Source: Siderastrea radians | Taxonomy: Eukaryota > Cnidaria > Anthozoa > Scleractinia > Rhizangiidae | DNA length: 64,000 bases | NCBI GenBank assembly: GCA_964017195.1 | Contig: OZ024891.1 | Coordinates: 9,337,182 to 9,401,181, forward strand | Direction: 5' to 3' | Shown here: in pieces, positions 1-12,808 of the stretch | Position numbering within the stretch: the first letter of the stretch is position 1 | Layout of the letters: the number at the start of each line of letters is the position of its first letter | Translations under genes and position numbers: made by a program | Notes under the pieces: model-generated | What the model was told of the DNA's origin: nothing | Database searches by the model: none | What the model saw: only the letters and a program-made list of their open reading frames with translations

Positions 1-1130
1 GTATTTATTGAACTCAAAATGTTTGCAGAAATGCATATCATCAAATAAAAAAGTGACAAAACCAGAATTATTTCTAGATTGTTGTGTTACAAGGAAAAGC
101 TATGTGGGGTATGTTGAATGAACTGCAAATCCAGATAGTAAAAATTATTGTCATCCTTGTAGTTTGAGTCTGTTCCTCTGTAACTTGCCTACTGGGATGA
201 GGATTCAAGATTTTTAACATCAGCCACCTTGAACCTCTTGCTATCTGACAGAAACCTAGTTCCCTTAAGCAGTGTTGTACAGTAATTTATTACTAGCTAT
301 TTTGAACTCTCATCAGCATCTGGAACAATTTTATTATTTAGTGCAGAACAATTTTTAAGCCGAGTAGAGCGACCACACTAGCCACATCTCTTAAATCTAA
401 CAAAACCCATGCGAATATTGCTGTCCTGAGAGGAAAACATCTACTGCATATGGAAATTGTTTTTGACATAAAACTAGTTTTCCTTGTGGAATGAGCATGT
501 AGCCTATAGTCATACTTGTCTATTCAAAAACTTTTAAAACATGCTTAACAAGAAACTTACAAGCACAATATCATCCCCCAGACCCTAGTTTGCCCGTACT
601 GCACAGAAGGTTGCAACATGGAACATGCAGTACCTTCTCGAACATAAGAGAAATCAGGACGCATTCTACGGTTAAACACCAGCAGTTTTCCTACATAAAA
701 TATATTATCAAAAGAAAATAATATTCTGCCATCTTCTTTTGTCAAGAAGAACAAAAAATCGAAGAAGGGCCTTCAGACTGTTCACATGGAATAAAACCTG
801 TCAGGTGAATGAAAAAAAACATCGTAAAAGAACGGAATAAATCAAAACAGTGGTATTCAGAGTGGTATGTAAAACCAGCAACTCCTGGGAAATCAAGGAA
901 TGCGACAACTTCTTTATTCAAGCCCAGTTTTCACCGTCAACACAGCAGGGCCCGCCTGAGCCCACTGGCCTTTTCATAAAGATTAACTATCAAACTACAT
1001 TTTTGTGCAAAAATAATCCAGGATACAAAGATAGATTAACATTGGGCTCTCGAAGACTGATTCGTTTTCATGGACATGTTTTGTCAAGAAAAAGGCTTAC
1101 CTGAACATGTCGCTTACACCATTACTTGGC
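1..1130. other. No gene recognised
   Basis: AT-rich sequence. The open frames here are short and overlap on both strands without recognisable motifs, and I see no repeat structure I can define. Confidence 0.5.
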
Positions 1131-1326
1131 TAGGTCATCTTCTAACAGTCTCCCAAAAAAGAAGGACTGGATCGCTCGACAACAGAAGAAATTGACCGAC
1201 AAAGAACGAGGTTTCACGTACAAGCCAAACGAACGACGGAAGCCATTAGTATCGCAGACACGACGCGTGATTGGACGAATGAAGTCACGTGAACTGTGTC
1301 CAACACCACCTGGGCTAGACTGGTAA
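1127..1326 (+). CDS. Possible terminal exon of an unrecognised gene
   Basis: A frame of about 66 codons ends in TAG-free sequence up to a TAA at about 1,324. The composition is strongly charged (many Lys, Arg, Asp, Glu) and it ends in PPGLDW, which looks more like real protein than the opposite-strand frame covering the same bases. A pyrimidine-poor AG near 1,132 could be a splice acceptor, but I cannot confirm it. No domain is recognised. It could be the last exon of a gene lying to the left, or chance. Confidence 0.25.
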
Positions 1327-3058
1327 CTAATTAATGCGTGCGCATCCATTTATTGATTTTGCGCTGTACAATTAAGAAAATGAGCGTCGTCATTAAGTTG
1401 ACCGCCTGAAACGCTCGTGCTAATCACAACACATCCATCTATTGTTTGTGATTCCGAGAAACAGAGCTGTAAAATATTTGCATTTTATTTCAGGCAACCA
1501 GTCAGGTAGATCGATTTCCACTTAACCTTGAGACCTGAAAACGGTGTTTGTGATGGTTTGTTTCTCAGCAACAAGATTTGTTGATAATAAGAGGATGACT
1601 CTCTTTTTTTGGTCAGACTTGTTTAACGTTAGCTGCAAATATTATATACTGACAATAATTTTGTACTGGACATGGATAAGTTAATCAAACCCTTCACTTA
1701 CATATATCAAGCAGAGACATTCGGATCATGTAATAAGCAGCTGAGATGGGAAAAGTGTCTTTGGTTTGAAGCACAGCTGTACCACCTCCTGTTTCCTGGG
1801 TGTTGTGTGGCGCTGGAAGTTTGAGTTTGAAAAAAAAAACCCTTTATAAAGTCGTTGTTGTGTGGTTTATCCAATAAAGTGAATTTAAAATATGTAATAT
1901 GATGTTATTATTATTCAACAAATTGTCACTATGCCCATATATGGTAAGGAAGCCCTCAATATCTGTCATCCGTACATGACAGAGATCCTGCGATATACCT
2001 AAATGACCATATTTGGAAGTACACTGCAGATTTTCTTTCATTGTTTGTTTGGCGGCGATTTTGAAAAGCGAGGCAGTTTTAGCAGTGTTCTCCGGAAATT
2101 TTAACTCCCTGGAAGAAACTTTCCACGATTAAATGCTCTCGAAAAGTCAACAAGTATTTGCTTCAGCTCACAAAGATATCCAGAGGTTGACTTGGAATTT
2201 TCATAGTGAGAACTCAACCAAGAAAATGCTATTGTGAACGAAGCAGCACCCTTGCTCACGGAAAGTTGTAAAGACTAAATAGTCCATGGGCCAGACCAGA
2301 TTTCGGTACCAAATCGAGGGACAAACGTGAGTGCTATCAATTGATAGTCTTCCCTGAGGTGTTTTGAAATTGGTATGATAACCTTTCTAGAAAAGTAGCT
2401 TTTATGTAGTTTTTTAAACTTGAAATTTCTCAGAATACCCATTTAGCATGGAAACGAGGCTGTGCATAAAACTCCTATAAATATGGGACGAAAGTAGTTT
2501 TTCGGCAATTTTGATGGTAAAGAGGAAAACTATTGCATATTCTTTTATCGGATTTGGTTAAAAAAGGCTATTTTTGAAGGAATGTTACGACAATGAAAAA
2601 ATAAAAAATGGGAAATCCGCATGACCGTATGGGTTAAATCCAACATGGTGGTTCCCTTGACGGATGAGTAGTGCTTCGTTGTGTTCTAAGTTTGGATGTT
2701 TTTTAAAGCCCTGTTGTTTTTGGAGAATAACTAGCTATTAGGCAAGTAGATAAATGCACAAAAGAGCGAATTAGCTGAACATTGAGCTCTTACAGCAACA
2801 GTTTTTATCTCGTGGTTGCAATAGCAACCAAGAGACTGATTATGTGACCACTTTGGTGCATTCCTGTGCTTACAGTATTTGTGACCGGTTGTGTAGATTC
2901 TGTGTTGTTCATGTAATGTTTGCCGTACTTTCGGCCCTGTCGGTTATGCTTTCGTTATTTTTAGGCGTTCATGTATCAGAAAACTTAGGGTAATGGATTT
3001 CCCGCTGATTATATAATTTTGGGGTGATTAAGCTCGTGTCGTTTATCAATGATTTCAC
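1327..3058. other. No gene recognised
   Basis: Non-coding sequence with frequent stops in all frames. I see no inverted repeat, tandem array or domain in it. Confidence 0.5.
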
Positions 3059-3059
3059 G

Positions 3060-3095
<36 letters not shown>

Positions 3096-3152
3096 ATTAT
3101 TATAATTATTATTATTATTATTATCATTATTATTATTATCAGTAGTATTCAA
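3059..3152. repeat. ATT/TTA trinucleotide microsatellite
   Basis: About 90 bases of near-perfect TTA repeats with a few interruptions (ATAATT, ATCATT, ATCAGT). Confidence 0.95.
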
Positions 3153-3175
3153 TACGTTACAGTAAACAGTAATAT

Positions 3176-3260
3176 TTAAAGTGTATATGAAACGAAAATT
3201 TTTTCTTCGGTTTTTGAGAGTCTGATGTATATAAAAAACGATACGTAACTTAAAGCCTGC
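3176..3260 (+). repeat. Left terminal repeat of a TTAAAGTG-type element
   Basis: The end begins TTAA then AGTGTATATGA and runs into a stretch rich in A and T with TTCTTCGG. The same end occurs in reverse at 17,530-17,595, again against TTAA. The two may be the termini of one 14.4-kb insertion or ends of separate copies. Confidence 0.6.
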
Positions 3261-3516
3261 CTAAAATTTTTACAAATCTCTTTTCTCGCGGGCAAAAGAC
3301 CCTATTTTTCACTTCAAAACTGTCCCGGGGATTGGGATCGAATTTACCGCATAGTGACGTCATCGACTTGATTGCGTTCCCGCGAACACAGTGTTTTAAT
3401 TTTGTTACAAATCGCCTCAAAATGTTGACATTGTTCAGCAGTATCGGGGATCTTTTCGAAACTTCCAACACCTACAGTGAGAAAGAACAAGTAGGAGAAA
3501 AAATAGAGCTGTTTTA

Positions 3517-6500
3517 GGGACCGTTCATTTTTTATGGGGTAGGGGGGCTGGTGGGATTTGATGGGTAGTACCTGCAAAATATAATGACCCCCCTCTACAT
3601 TAGACATTTTTTCACCTGCCCCCCCCCCTTGTAGTCCTAAATATTTGAGATGACCCCCCCCCCAAAAAAAAAAGGACAAAAGAAAAAGTGATAAAGTAAA
3701 TCTAAAACTTATCAAGCTTAAATTAAACAGTCAATTTTAACACTCAAGTCCTACAGGAGTAAATGTCTTTATTGACAAGCACTAAAAGTAATTAGTTCGC
3801 AGTTGCTATAGCAACTGAGAACTATTGGGGGCTGTCCTGGCGTAGACAGTCGTGTTAGCGTGTTAACTTTTTGGCAACAAGCCCACAAAGCCATTCAAAG
3901 TAGAATCCTTCGAGGTGTAATAGACAGGTTTTGAGGGGCTCTTAACCAAGTTTTGTGCAGTCTCTATGGATGAAGAATTAATCGGAGTGTTTGGATCCTC
4001 GAAAATATCGTAGATTTTGATTTGCAAAGACAACACAGGAAGGAGTCGGAAGGGAAAGTTTACTCACGAGCATGTTAGGACTCGCTGGTCTTCAGTTTAG
4101 GTTGGCGTTCGCCAGCGGGTTAGGAACAGCTGGACGACGAAAGAAATTGGTTGTTAAGTTTAGTTGCTGTCGAAAAGATTGCAAAGAAGTCTTTGTGTGT
4201 TGATGTTTCTGATCTACAAGTGTAAACATTTCTTTAGGCGTGGGTCGCACTTGGCAAATTTTTGCGAAAGTTTATTGACTTTGCGGTCATAATCTGTCAA
4301 CAGTGTAGTTTTACTAGTGCGACCCTAACTTTTCCGGTTCGCAAAAACTTTGAAAATCGGCAAAAACATCAAAGACGCCGTAGTGCTTGGGTGGGGCAAG
4401 CAGATTACAATAGGAATCACAGCGGCAACTGTCAACGCTTGTCAATGGAAGAAAAAACAGAACATTTACGACACAATCAAATAAGCGTGCATCTCCTTCA
4501 TTTTGCGCGCAGTACTTGTTTAAAGTGCGTCTAAATGTAGTATTTGTTACGTTTAGCTGTTCGCGAAAGAATTGCTGTCAGTGGTACCGTTGGATCGTAA
4601 AAGTCGAAAAATCAAAACATGATCACACAGGTCGAGAAGCTGACCACGAATAACATTCGTTTCTTTCATACAAGATGCTCAACAAGAAAAGTTGTTACAG
4701 CTTTTTGGAAGAATAAAAACATTATTTGATAATCTCCAAACCTTCAATTCAACAGGGCGCAGTTTGAGTTTTTACTTTCGTGCGCAACTGGTACATGCAT
4801 GGTATACTTCAGTTGACGTTAGGTGTATTCAATAACAATCTCCCGCGAGTGCGACCCTGCAGTTGACTGCAAAGATTTTGCTTTCCTGGGTCGCGGTTTC
4901 AAAGTTTTGCCCTCGCTTTTGCCAGAAATGTTGAAAACTTTGCTCTAGTGCGACCATGCCTTATGCATAAGTTGTCTGGGGGAGATAATTGGTCATAATT
5001 AATGAAGCCCACGAAAGGCGATTGTGTACGTTTGCATTTGGTACGGGTTTATAAAGTTATAAACTATCAAAAAAATCATCCACACTTTACAGAGTTCAAG
5101 GACTTTATTGACAGCTTTCAGTTTGAGTTTTATGTGGTTTACTTTGAGCTGATATATATACTGTATGTTGCTCGGAATTATCGGCCAGTCAGGATTTTCC
5201 AGTACGCGCGTATTCAATAAATTTTAAAAATATTCCATGCATCATTGCCAGAAGAGTCCTGACTCTTTCCCGTTATTGAGCTCTCCAGAATCGACCGTTA
5301 TTGAAGTTTTCTTGGTTTCTGTATTTCATGCATGTCCGCAGTTTAGTTTCGTAGTTCCCACAGTTGAATGTATTCGTGGTTATGACATTGATCTGACGAT
5401 TTACTCGTTATTTTGAACTTCCCAAATGATGTTTTGTTCTTTGATGATCACCAGAAAGATTCTTGAAATCCTTGTTATTAAGCTGCAAAAATGTTTTGTG
5501 TTTTCTCTAGCTTAGCCTTTTAAAACGATCATATTTGTGAGGTTTTCCTGACACGAAAGTTATTTAAATTGGATTTTCATAATTCAATTAGTAGAATGTT
5601 TACATAGGTGTAATGTTGGCATGATTTCTGACACGAAAGTAGGATTTTGTCAATCACAAGTTTTTAAATAAACTCAAACAACTTATATACGCGCAAAAAC
5701 TAGCCCAACGTCTGTTTCTCTTTAATTATGTAAGTATTCTTCTACATTCATTCTGTTATTACGAAAAAAAAAGGAGATTTCCCAGACCTATGATAGCATA
5801 TTTCTTTTCAAATGCCAGGCTACGTTTTCGTGGTTTCCCCATTATTCTTTAATTTTGAGCTGCCTGTACCCATTTAATGGTGACGCTCTCTATCATGCAA
5901 CCAAATCCTGCTCCTGATAACACTGATATACACTGAACAACAAAGACAGCAGAGACAAAATAGTAGTAACATCTAAAAAACAACTGCGAACTATCCGAAC
6001 GGATCCGCTCGTTTTCTGGTAGGGGTTCCAGGGGTAGTTTCCCCTGGAAAATTTTGAAAATCTAGAGATGCTCTAATGCAATTTGCTGCATTCTGAAGTA
6101 CATAAACATAAAATTCATGCCGGTTTCAAGCATTACTGTGGACAATGTTATCAGTTGTTCAGTTGTTTAAGAATCAGACCAGCCAAGGTCAAAAAAGAAT
6201 TTCACATTCCCCTGGCTGTATTTTGTAATTAAACAGTTGGTGAGGTAGAGTTGCTGTTAGGTATATAGTAAAGTAGGGGGGTCCGGGGCATTCTCCGCCG
6301 GGAAAATTTGAATTTTCAGAACCTCAGAAACGCTATTTTTGGCCTTCTGGCACTGTTGTTCCCATTATTACAGACGCTGTCACTACTAAACTTAAAGGCC
6401 ATTTTTTTGGTGACCCCCCTTTACACACCATATTTTTTCGGCTGGCCCCTCCTTTGAAGCCACATTTTTTTGCATGGCCCCCCCTCAAATCCCACCAGCC

Positions 6501-6530
6501 CCCCTTACCTCATAAAAAATGAACGGTCCC
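3517..6530. mobile_element. 3.0-kb terminal-inverted-repeat element with TTA duplications (PIF/Harbinger-like)
   Basis: The left end at 3,517 starts GGGACCGTTCATTTTTTATG and continues into a G-rich stretch with GCTGGTGGGATTTGA. The reverse complement of the right end at about 6,485-6,530 is nearly identical over about 45 bases. TTA sits directly outside both ends (3,514-3,516 and 6,531-6,533). A 3-bp TWA duplication is typical of the PIF/Harbinger superfamily. The interior has no transposase that I can recognise; frames at 4,262-4,534 and 5,002-5,220 carry no domain. It is probably a non-autonomous derivative. Confidence 0.7.
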
Positions 6531-6533
6531 TTA

Positions 6534-9095
6534 GGTCTTATCAAACCAGACAACGACGAGCATTTGCGATGTCTTCTCTTCTTTTGAACTGTGGTGAGGA
6601 TGTTGATCTCAAAGTCGAAGATTTATCCTGACTGTACATCAGTGGAAGCACCTCAGTTGTGAGATTTCTTTCTTGAGTTCTTTTAGCGTTTATCGAGAAC
6701 ATCAAAGCCCTTGTGTTCACATAAACAGCTTACTGTTTCCATCAACCTAAGGAGAAACGAAAGTGCCGATTGTTTTGATGCTTAATACCGCAGAAATGCC
6801 GTCGTTCTTATAGAGTGCGCTGGATTTTCGATTCATTTCGCTTTAAGAACGAGTTCCCAGAGTTTATTCCCAGCCTGGCCTTAGTTTCAGTGGTTTCTGC
6901 AGCAAGCAAAAGTGTTTTTACAGAGTGTAGAAAAAAGCCAACGACGAAATCGTTTTGTTGATAATGTGGCCGTATGCAATGTACTTCCAGGCCAGAAAAG
7001 ACATTTATTTCCACTGTCGTGTTACCCTGCAATTAGAATCTATGTACGCTTTACTTTAAAAACGGCACTGAAACTGACTTCGGCTCGCATGCTACTTGCC
7101 ATATCACTGGCTCATTCAGCAAATATAGCAGCTTAAGACTGTTGCTATCTAGAGTATCAATATTAGGGTATTAACACTAATCTTGGCTCAGTAATTTTTC
7201 AAACAACTCAGTACCATGAAGGCAGTGTCTCAGTTCGCATAAAAATATAGTTCATTTCGTTTTGTTTTGCAGTGGGTATGGTTTTCCAATATTGTAGAAC
7301 TGTTATTGAATCATAACCATGTTCATTAGCTTTTAAAATGACTGGTGTCCTTGAGCTTCTTAAATAGCTTTTGGTGTTTCTAATACCACAGGAGGGGAGC
7401 GCAGCACATCAAACTCTTTTAAAACTAACAGTTAATTATAAATAAACCAACAGGAATTGACAATTAATGAGTAAATTTGCAAATCAATAGTGGGTCTCCA
7501 TATTGACTTCTTCTCAAACAATTTTCCTATGAACAGTGGAAATCAACATCAACCTTCATCAATAATAATCATTTTCTTTATCAATAATAACTGGTCAATT
7601 ACCAAAGCATATGTATCACTCGGACACAGTGATTAGGATCCATACATCCCTTGTAGATATTATTTACAGCAGTTCACTCCCCCCCCCCCCACACACACAC
7701 ACACACACATACACGCACACAATACAGGTTTCTGACACTGGGCTGGCCCCACAAGCTTAATCTGCTTAAGCCTGATTCTGATGGAGAGAGGTGGAAGCCC
7801 TGTGTGGAGCACCTAAATTAATACCATAGTTCCTAATAACTGGAGACAGAGTTAAAGCTTGGGGCATTTGTGGCATCCTTAACAACATTGTAAATCACCA
7901 GTCAATTTTTACTTACGAATAATTATTGTGTTTGTAACATCATGTCATAGTGTACCTGTTTCATCACAGCCAACAAGGAGTGGCAGTACAACAAGAACAA
8001 CAACAACAATTTATCTAAGTATTCCTATATGGGAAGTTTCTAAAATAGTACATTAAATAAAATGAAATGTATCGTGCTTGTTGACAATAGGTCACAATCA
8101 TTGCAGTAGAAGGAATGTCCTTCTGTCATCATCACTTGATCTTCAATTTTAATAGTTGATATTTATTGATTTATGAGAACCACCACCAAACATAAAGCAA
8201 CAAGAGATAATGATTCCATGTTTACTTCATCTGACCAAAAAGCAGGGGGGGGGGGGTCTGAATGCCCTGTGTCAGTATCAACAACCACCCAATCTAGATC
8301 TCTTGATGCCTGGATGGATCTTGCTTAGTTACAGCTGTTGGTATTAACAGGGATTTTTGTTGTTGGCAAGCTGATGTAAATCAGGTCAGGTCAGGTCATG
8401 GTCATCAGTGAAAAGGCAGGGAATTTACCTCAGCCTGATTGGTAAAAACCCTCATTTGTAGACATAGGATTAAACAAACTCCTAGAAAATGTTTGTCTTC
8501 ATAAACAAATATAACCGAGTGAGACATTTTCCAGGCATTCTTTCAGCGACCTCTTGATTTTCTTTCTATTTTCACTCTCTAACAACAAGGCATTCACAGA
8601 CTCCTCATTCATCCAGTGCAGTCAGGTTAAGACAGTGTATGCACAGTCCAGTGTAAAAATGTTATGAGTAGGCGATCGTCTTTGAAATTATATTGATATC
8701 ATAATGTCTTACTAAAGTCCAGAGAAGAATAAGAACAAATTTCACTTAAGACCGTACTGCTGTCTCTGTTCGCCTGTACAATCAAAAGTCAGACCACACT
8801 ATCGTACCTGTCCTGCTTTGCAAATGAAAAGCATCCCTGGGATTTGCAGTAAAACTTCTTTGCTTATCGAGGCAGATCCTTATAAAGCAATGCTTGTTCG
8901 TAACCATATCTTCAAGTTAAAAACATAGCAAACATCAAAATCTCGAGTAGCCTGAGTGCTTCGATCTTGCATCTCCTTCAACACAATTATTTCGATTCCC
9001 TTGTCCCAAAATGCTGGATCCGAGGAGTATTGAGTACTTTCCCGCCATATCGTCAAAAGGAATAAGCAAACCACTGCTTAATATATAGATTTAGC
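6534..9095. other. No gene recognised; simple repeats
   Basis: Contains a C run followed by an AC dinucleotide run (7,679-7,716), a short AAC run near 7,990-8,010, a G run near 8,246-8,256 and a small CAGGT repeat near 8,380-8,397. Frames at 6,808-7,136 are mirrored on both strands and show no domain. Confidence 0.6.
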
Positions 9096-9935
9096 CAAGC
9101 CTAAAAGCGGAGCCCCCCTTTTGTTTTGTCTGTTTTTTGTTTTGTTTTTGCTGGCAGTTATTAATTTGTGAAAATACTCCCATTCAAGTCGTTAAATTAA
9201 AACAAAAAATCAAAGAAAAAAAAGAAAAAAAACTCCTGCTCCCGCTGAGTGTCGAACCCGGCTCGTCGGCGTGAGATGCCGGTGACTAGTCCACTAGGCC
9301 ATGGGCGTTGGACATTATTTTAGGAATTAATTTTAATACTTATTTCTTTTTTCGTGACAAGCTGCCTATCAGCATGAAAATGCTGGTGTTTTTCCTGGCA
9401 AAATGTGTTCAAAACGCCGTAAAAACCATGGTTGTGGACAGAAAAAACTAAAAAGCACTAGCTCTGCTATATTTGGCGTCGAACCCGCTGCGAAAAGCTG
9501 CGAACACAAGCGGTGTGCCGACCGAGTTTGAACAGAACCGATGAGGCAAAATTGAACTTTTTGCCTGAACTTTATCGCCTAATTTCTTTCGCCTAAAATT
9601 GAACTTTTCCCCTTGCACCAAAAAGACAACTGAGTGTTCTTTTGAACTTTTTTTTCCATTAACAAATTTGTTGTCTTTGCTTGTTTTGCTACAACGCGGG
9701 TCAACATGCGATTTCTCGCCAAAAACACACGAGATTCAGCACAGGGATATATCCAGTGTATGAAGTGTATTGGTAGCCCTCTGGTGCGGACGGACGGACG
9801 TACGGATGTACGGACGTACGGACGGACGGTCACGTGACTAGTACGTCACTACCAAAATTTTTTGGCTTGGTAGGTTACCAAATTTCCTTAGCAATGGAGC
9901 TCCGCTGACGCGCTAGCGCGCTGGCTCCGCTATTA
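9096..9935 (-). mobile_element. Dispersed repeat with tRNA-like module, copy 1
   Basis: Read on the minus strand, this block matches 40,340-41,050 read on the plus strand. Shared landmarks in the same order are AGCGGAGC.CCATTGCTAAG, a CCGTACG-rich stretch, TTTTCTGTCCACAACCATGG, ACACATTTT.CCA.GGAAAA, a tRNA-like module, and a tail with GGGGCTCCGCTTTTAGGCT. The copies are diverged and face each other, so this is an interspersed family. I see no convincing reading frame and no clear target duplication. Confidence 0.7.
9239..9308 (-). tRNA. tRNA-Glu-like pseudogene or SINE head
   Basis: The minus strand reads through an A-box-like segment (GGCCTAGTGGACTAGTCACC), an anticodon arm with stem CGGC/GCCG and loop ATCTCAC (anticodon CTC, glutamate) and a B-box-like GGGTTCGACAC. 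The T stem and acceptor stem do not pair well, and a T run follows that could stop RNA polymerase III. It sits inside the 9,096-9,935 repeat, so it is probably the polymerase III promoter of a SINE-like family, not a working tRNA. Confidence 0.5.
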
Positions 9936-11297
9936 AGCGCTTCAGCTACGAGAACCTTTCCCAACTCTGCCGGCAGGGCGGAAAAACCGCTGATTGGCTG
10001 AGAGATATGACGTCAAACGCGTCATGAAATCGTTGATGCTCATGCGCGGGATAAATTTTTTCAAAATGGCGGACAGTCCTTGAGTTGTTTTGCTGCAGAA
10101 AGCCCAATAATATTTGACTTTCCTGATGATCCACGTTTCCTTAGAAATTTTCATTATAGGGAAGGTTGAGTGGGTCGATAATTGACTTCACTGGTGTTCA
10201 CAGGGACTATTTTAGCCCTCGTACACTGGAGAAATGTTATTCGAATCATGACTGTCAGCTTGTACATATTTATTCCAGTACTTGTCCTCCTAACAATTCG
10301 CCTTCTCGATCTCGCATCTCAAAACATGGCAGGTCTTTGATTGATGGAGCTAAGAAATCGTTTCATTGTTTTGTTTTTCTGTTGGCAACAACTGCAGGCT
10401 TGTCAAATGTCTCTGGTTTCCTCGTCGAGTTCATGATCTTTAAAACGTCTTCGGCGATTTTTTCGTCATCAGCTGTTGTCACGTATCTACATTTTTTGGC
10501 GAACAAGACATGCTATCACTAAGGTGCAGGTCAGTAATTTTACTTTCTTTCAAATGATCAACGTGTGAAATAGAAATATTTTTAGTTCAAGTTGTACTGC
10601 AATTAAGTGTGTTTGATTTACAATTATACATGAAAACAACAAAAATGCTACAATACCAGCCAGTGTAATGTTATAGGTTGTTTTTTCATTCTTTTTTGTG
10701 GAGAAAGGATTGTATTGTCAGGCTGTATTTTCCTAACATGGTTAACTCACGTGTTTCTCTGTCACAAGCTAAGATGTGATCAGTTGGAAAAGGGTGTTGA
10801 TTGCTACTGAGGGAAGGGCTTCTGATTGCCATTGCCCATATTTTTAAGAAACTTTCCCGTAAACCAGTGATGCAGAAGGTAGCACTGTTACTCAAAAAAA
10901 GTTGCTATGTGTTGTGTGTCAAGTCCTACTGCAAATCAACATGTTGTTGAACTGATGTTAACATGATTACACAAAGCTTCTTTTTCAACTGTGTTGAACA
11001 TGTTAATTTGCATCAAACAGTTTTCAACAGCACATGACACACCGTGTGGCATTTGTTGACCAACGTATATGATGACATTTGTTTACAGTGTTGGACAGTA
11101 TTGACTTGTGTATCATTGGCTTTTGTTTTGGCTTCATGATGTGCTATTTTGGAGTTATTTTTTAGTTATGTGTAGATGTCAAATTCTTTGTCAAAATTTA
11201 CTTGTCTGGCAATTTATTTGTATACTTTATCATTCTACAGATTTTACAATGGAGCCATGTTAATACAACTACCAACAGGCCTAACCAATAACCTATA
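9936..11297. other. No gene recognised
   Basis: Contains a segment (about 9,950-10,010) that matches, in reverse, 17,325-17,375 (both carry the words GGCGGAAAAACCGCTGATTGG), so part of it is interspersed repeat. A 118-codon frame at 10,166-10,522 is low in complexity of motifs and not assigned. Confidence 0.5.
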
Positions 11298-11630
11298 TTA
11301 AAGTGCCACTGGGACCAGAATTTTGGTATTCCATATTTTTGCATTTTCGAAAATAGTCTGTGGTTGTCAGTCACCATGCCAAATTTCAACTCATTATGGC
11401 AACTGAAAGTCGCTTTTTTCGGGCGGTTTTTGTCGAGATTTTACGGCCGCCATTACTGGCCCATGTTCCGGAAGCTGGCTTGCGAATTAGCGGAAGTGAC
11501 GTTAGAGGCTCACCTCAAACCTACAATTGTAGTCAGGCTTCATTCCGCGGGAAATTTAACTGTTGTCGAGGGAAGATTTCGTGCCAACTGCTTGCTGTAC
11601 GGCCTTGAAATTTTCGTTGCTACAGCAGTT

Positions 11631-11923
11631 ATGAAGGGTATTACTTATGTTGTACAATGCTACAACAATAAATCCAACCACCGAGCTGGTATTTCGCTTC
11701 ATCAAAGCCTTGCGAGCGGACCCGCAATGGAAAAATGGATAATGTTCGTACTCACACACAGTGCAAATTTTAACCCGAAAGGTATTTTTGACGGCTGTTC
11801 CGATCACTTCACGGACGAGTGTTTCCAGAGGGCTGCTTATGTCGACGAATCCCAGAGGTCCATTATTCCATTGTCCGTTCCAGCTATATGGAAAGAAAGA
11901 TCCGGAAAAAAACGAGATGAAAG
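11631..11923 (+). pseudogene. THAP zinc-finger domain exon, first zinc ligand lost
   Basis: Starting at an ATG at 11,631, the frame has the layout of a THAP domain. An opening segment ends in QCYNN, about 45 residues later comes the second ligand pair CSDHF (family CSEHF), then FTDECF and an AVPxIF-like VPAIW. THAP domains bind DNA through a C2CH zinc site. Here the first ligand position of the opening pair is Tyr (TAT) where the family has Cys (TGT), a single transition. The frame then meets GATGAAAG followed by GTACCT, a plausible splice donor. It lies inside the TTAA-flanked element and is probably a decayed or non-autonomous transposase exon. Confidence 0.6.
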
Positions 11924-12397
11924 GTACCTAATCTTAACGCAGTTGAAGTGATAGTTTGTTTCTTTTTCAATGCATCCACCATTGAGCAAAACTTATTTTC
12001 TTTTTTAAAACGTATTTTAATATTTATTTTGCTTGTGGAAAACCCTTTCAGTTCTGCTGTCTGCTAGTGCGAAGATCTTCGACTTAGTCCTCATAAAATG
12101 CATCCTGGGCGAATGCAGGACCGCCGCGATTAAGCCAATAGTCTGTATTGCTTAGCCTTTTTTTCCTTTTTTTTAATCCTGCGTGTGTTAATTTCAAAGC
12201 AGTAATCACTTAGAGGCATGGACAGTTTTTTTTTATAGCATACCGTCCTGAATATCGAGAAACTTTTCTCCTCATACCCTGTCGCTGAAGAGTCGATTCA
12301 CATTACTGTTCGAAATATATAAAGGCTTCGATAGGTCGGCTCGTCTTGCGTGGAAATCTACGTTGGGAAAAATATCACACGCCACCATTTGTCTAAG

Positions 12398-12808
12398 CAC
12401 AGGTTACCAAAGCATAATATGAGAGTTTGTATGGAGCTGAAATTCGATCGAAAATAATCAGCGGTTTTCCGCCGAAAATAAATTAAAATCGAAATAAGGT
12501 TTAAAAAACCTTACCTGTTGTGTGTTTGCTGCCTTTTTATCGCTTTTCCGAGCTTCCAGAGGACGTTTTGGGCGATTTTCTAACTCTCTTTAGTACGTGA
12601 CATGCCGTCCCATCGACCGTTAAGCAGAGAATCGCCCAAAACGGCCTCCGGAAGCTCAGAAAAGCGATAAAACCGCAGCAAACACACAACAGGTAAGGTT
12701 TTTAAACTTTATTTCGATTTTAATGTATTTTCGGCGGAAAACTGCCAATTGTTTTCGATCGCATTTCAGCTCCATACAAACTCTCATATAACGCTTTGGT
12801 TACCTGTG
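12398..12808. mobile_element. 411-bp foldback element with 7-bp target duplication
   Basis: Ends are CACAGGTTACC and its reverse complement. Each arm runs about 190-200 bases and the arms meet near 12,600. GTCTAAG occurs directly outside both ends (12,391-12,397 and 12,809-12,815). The same arms bound a longer relative at 35,833-37,165. It is nested inside the TTAA-flanked element. Confidence 0.85.

Noticed and set aside
5002..5220. 72-codon frames on both strands
   Set aside because: Mirror frames of the same low-information sequence inside a transposon; no domain.
10166..10522. 118-codon open frame
   Set aside because: No domain, no splice or start context, and part of the surrounding area is repeat.
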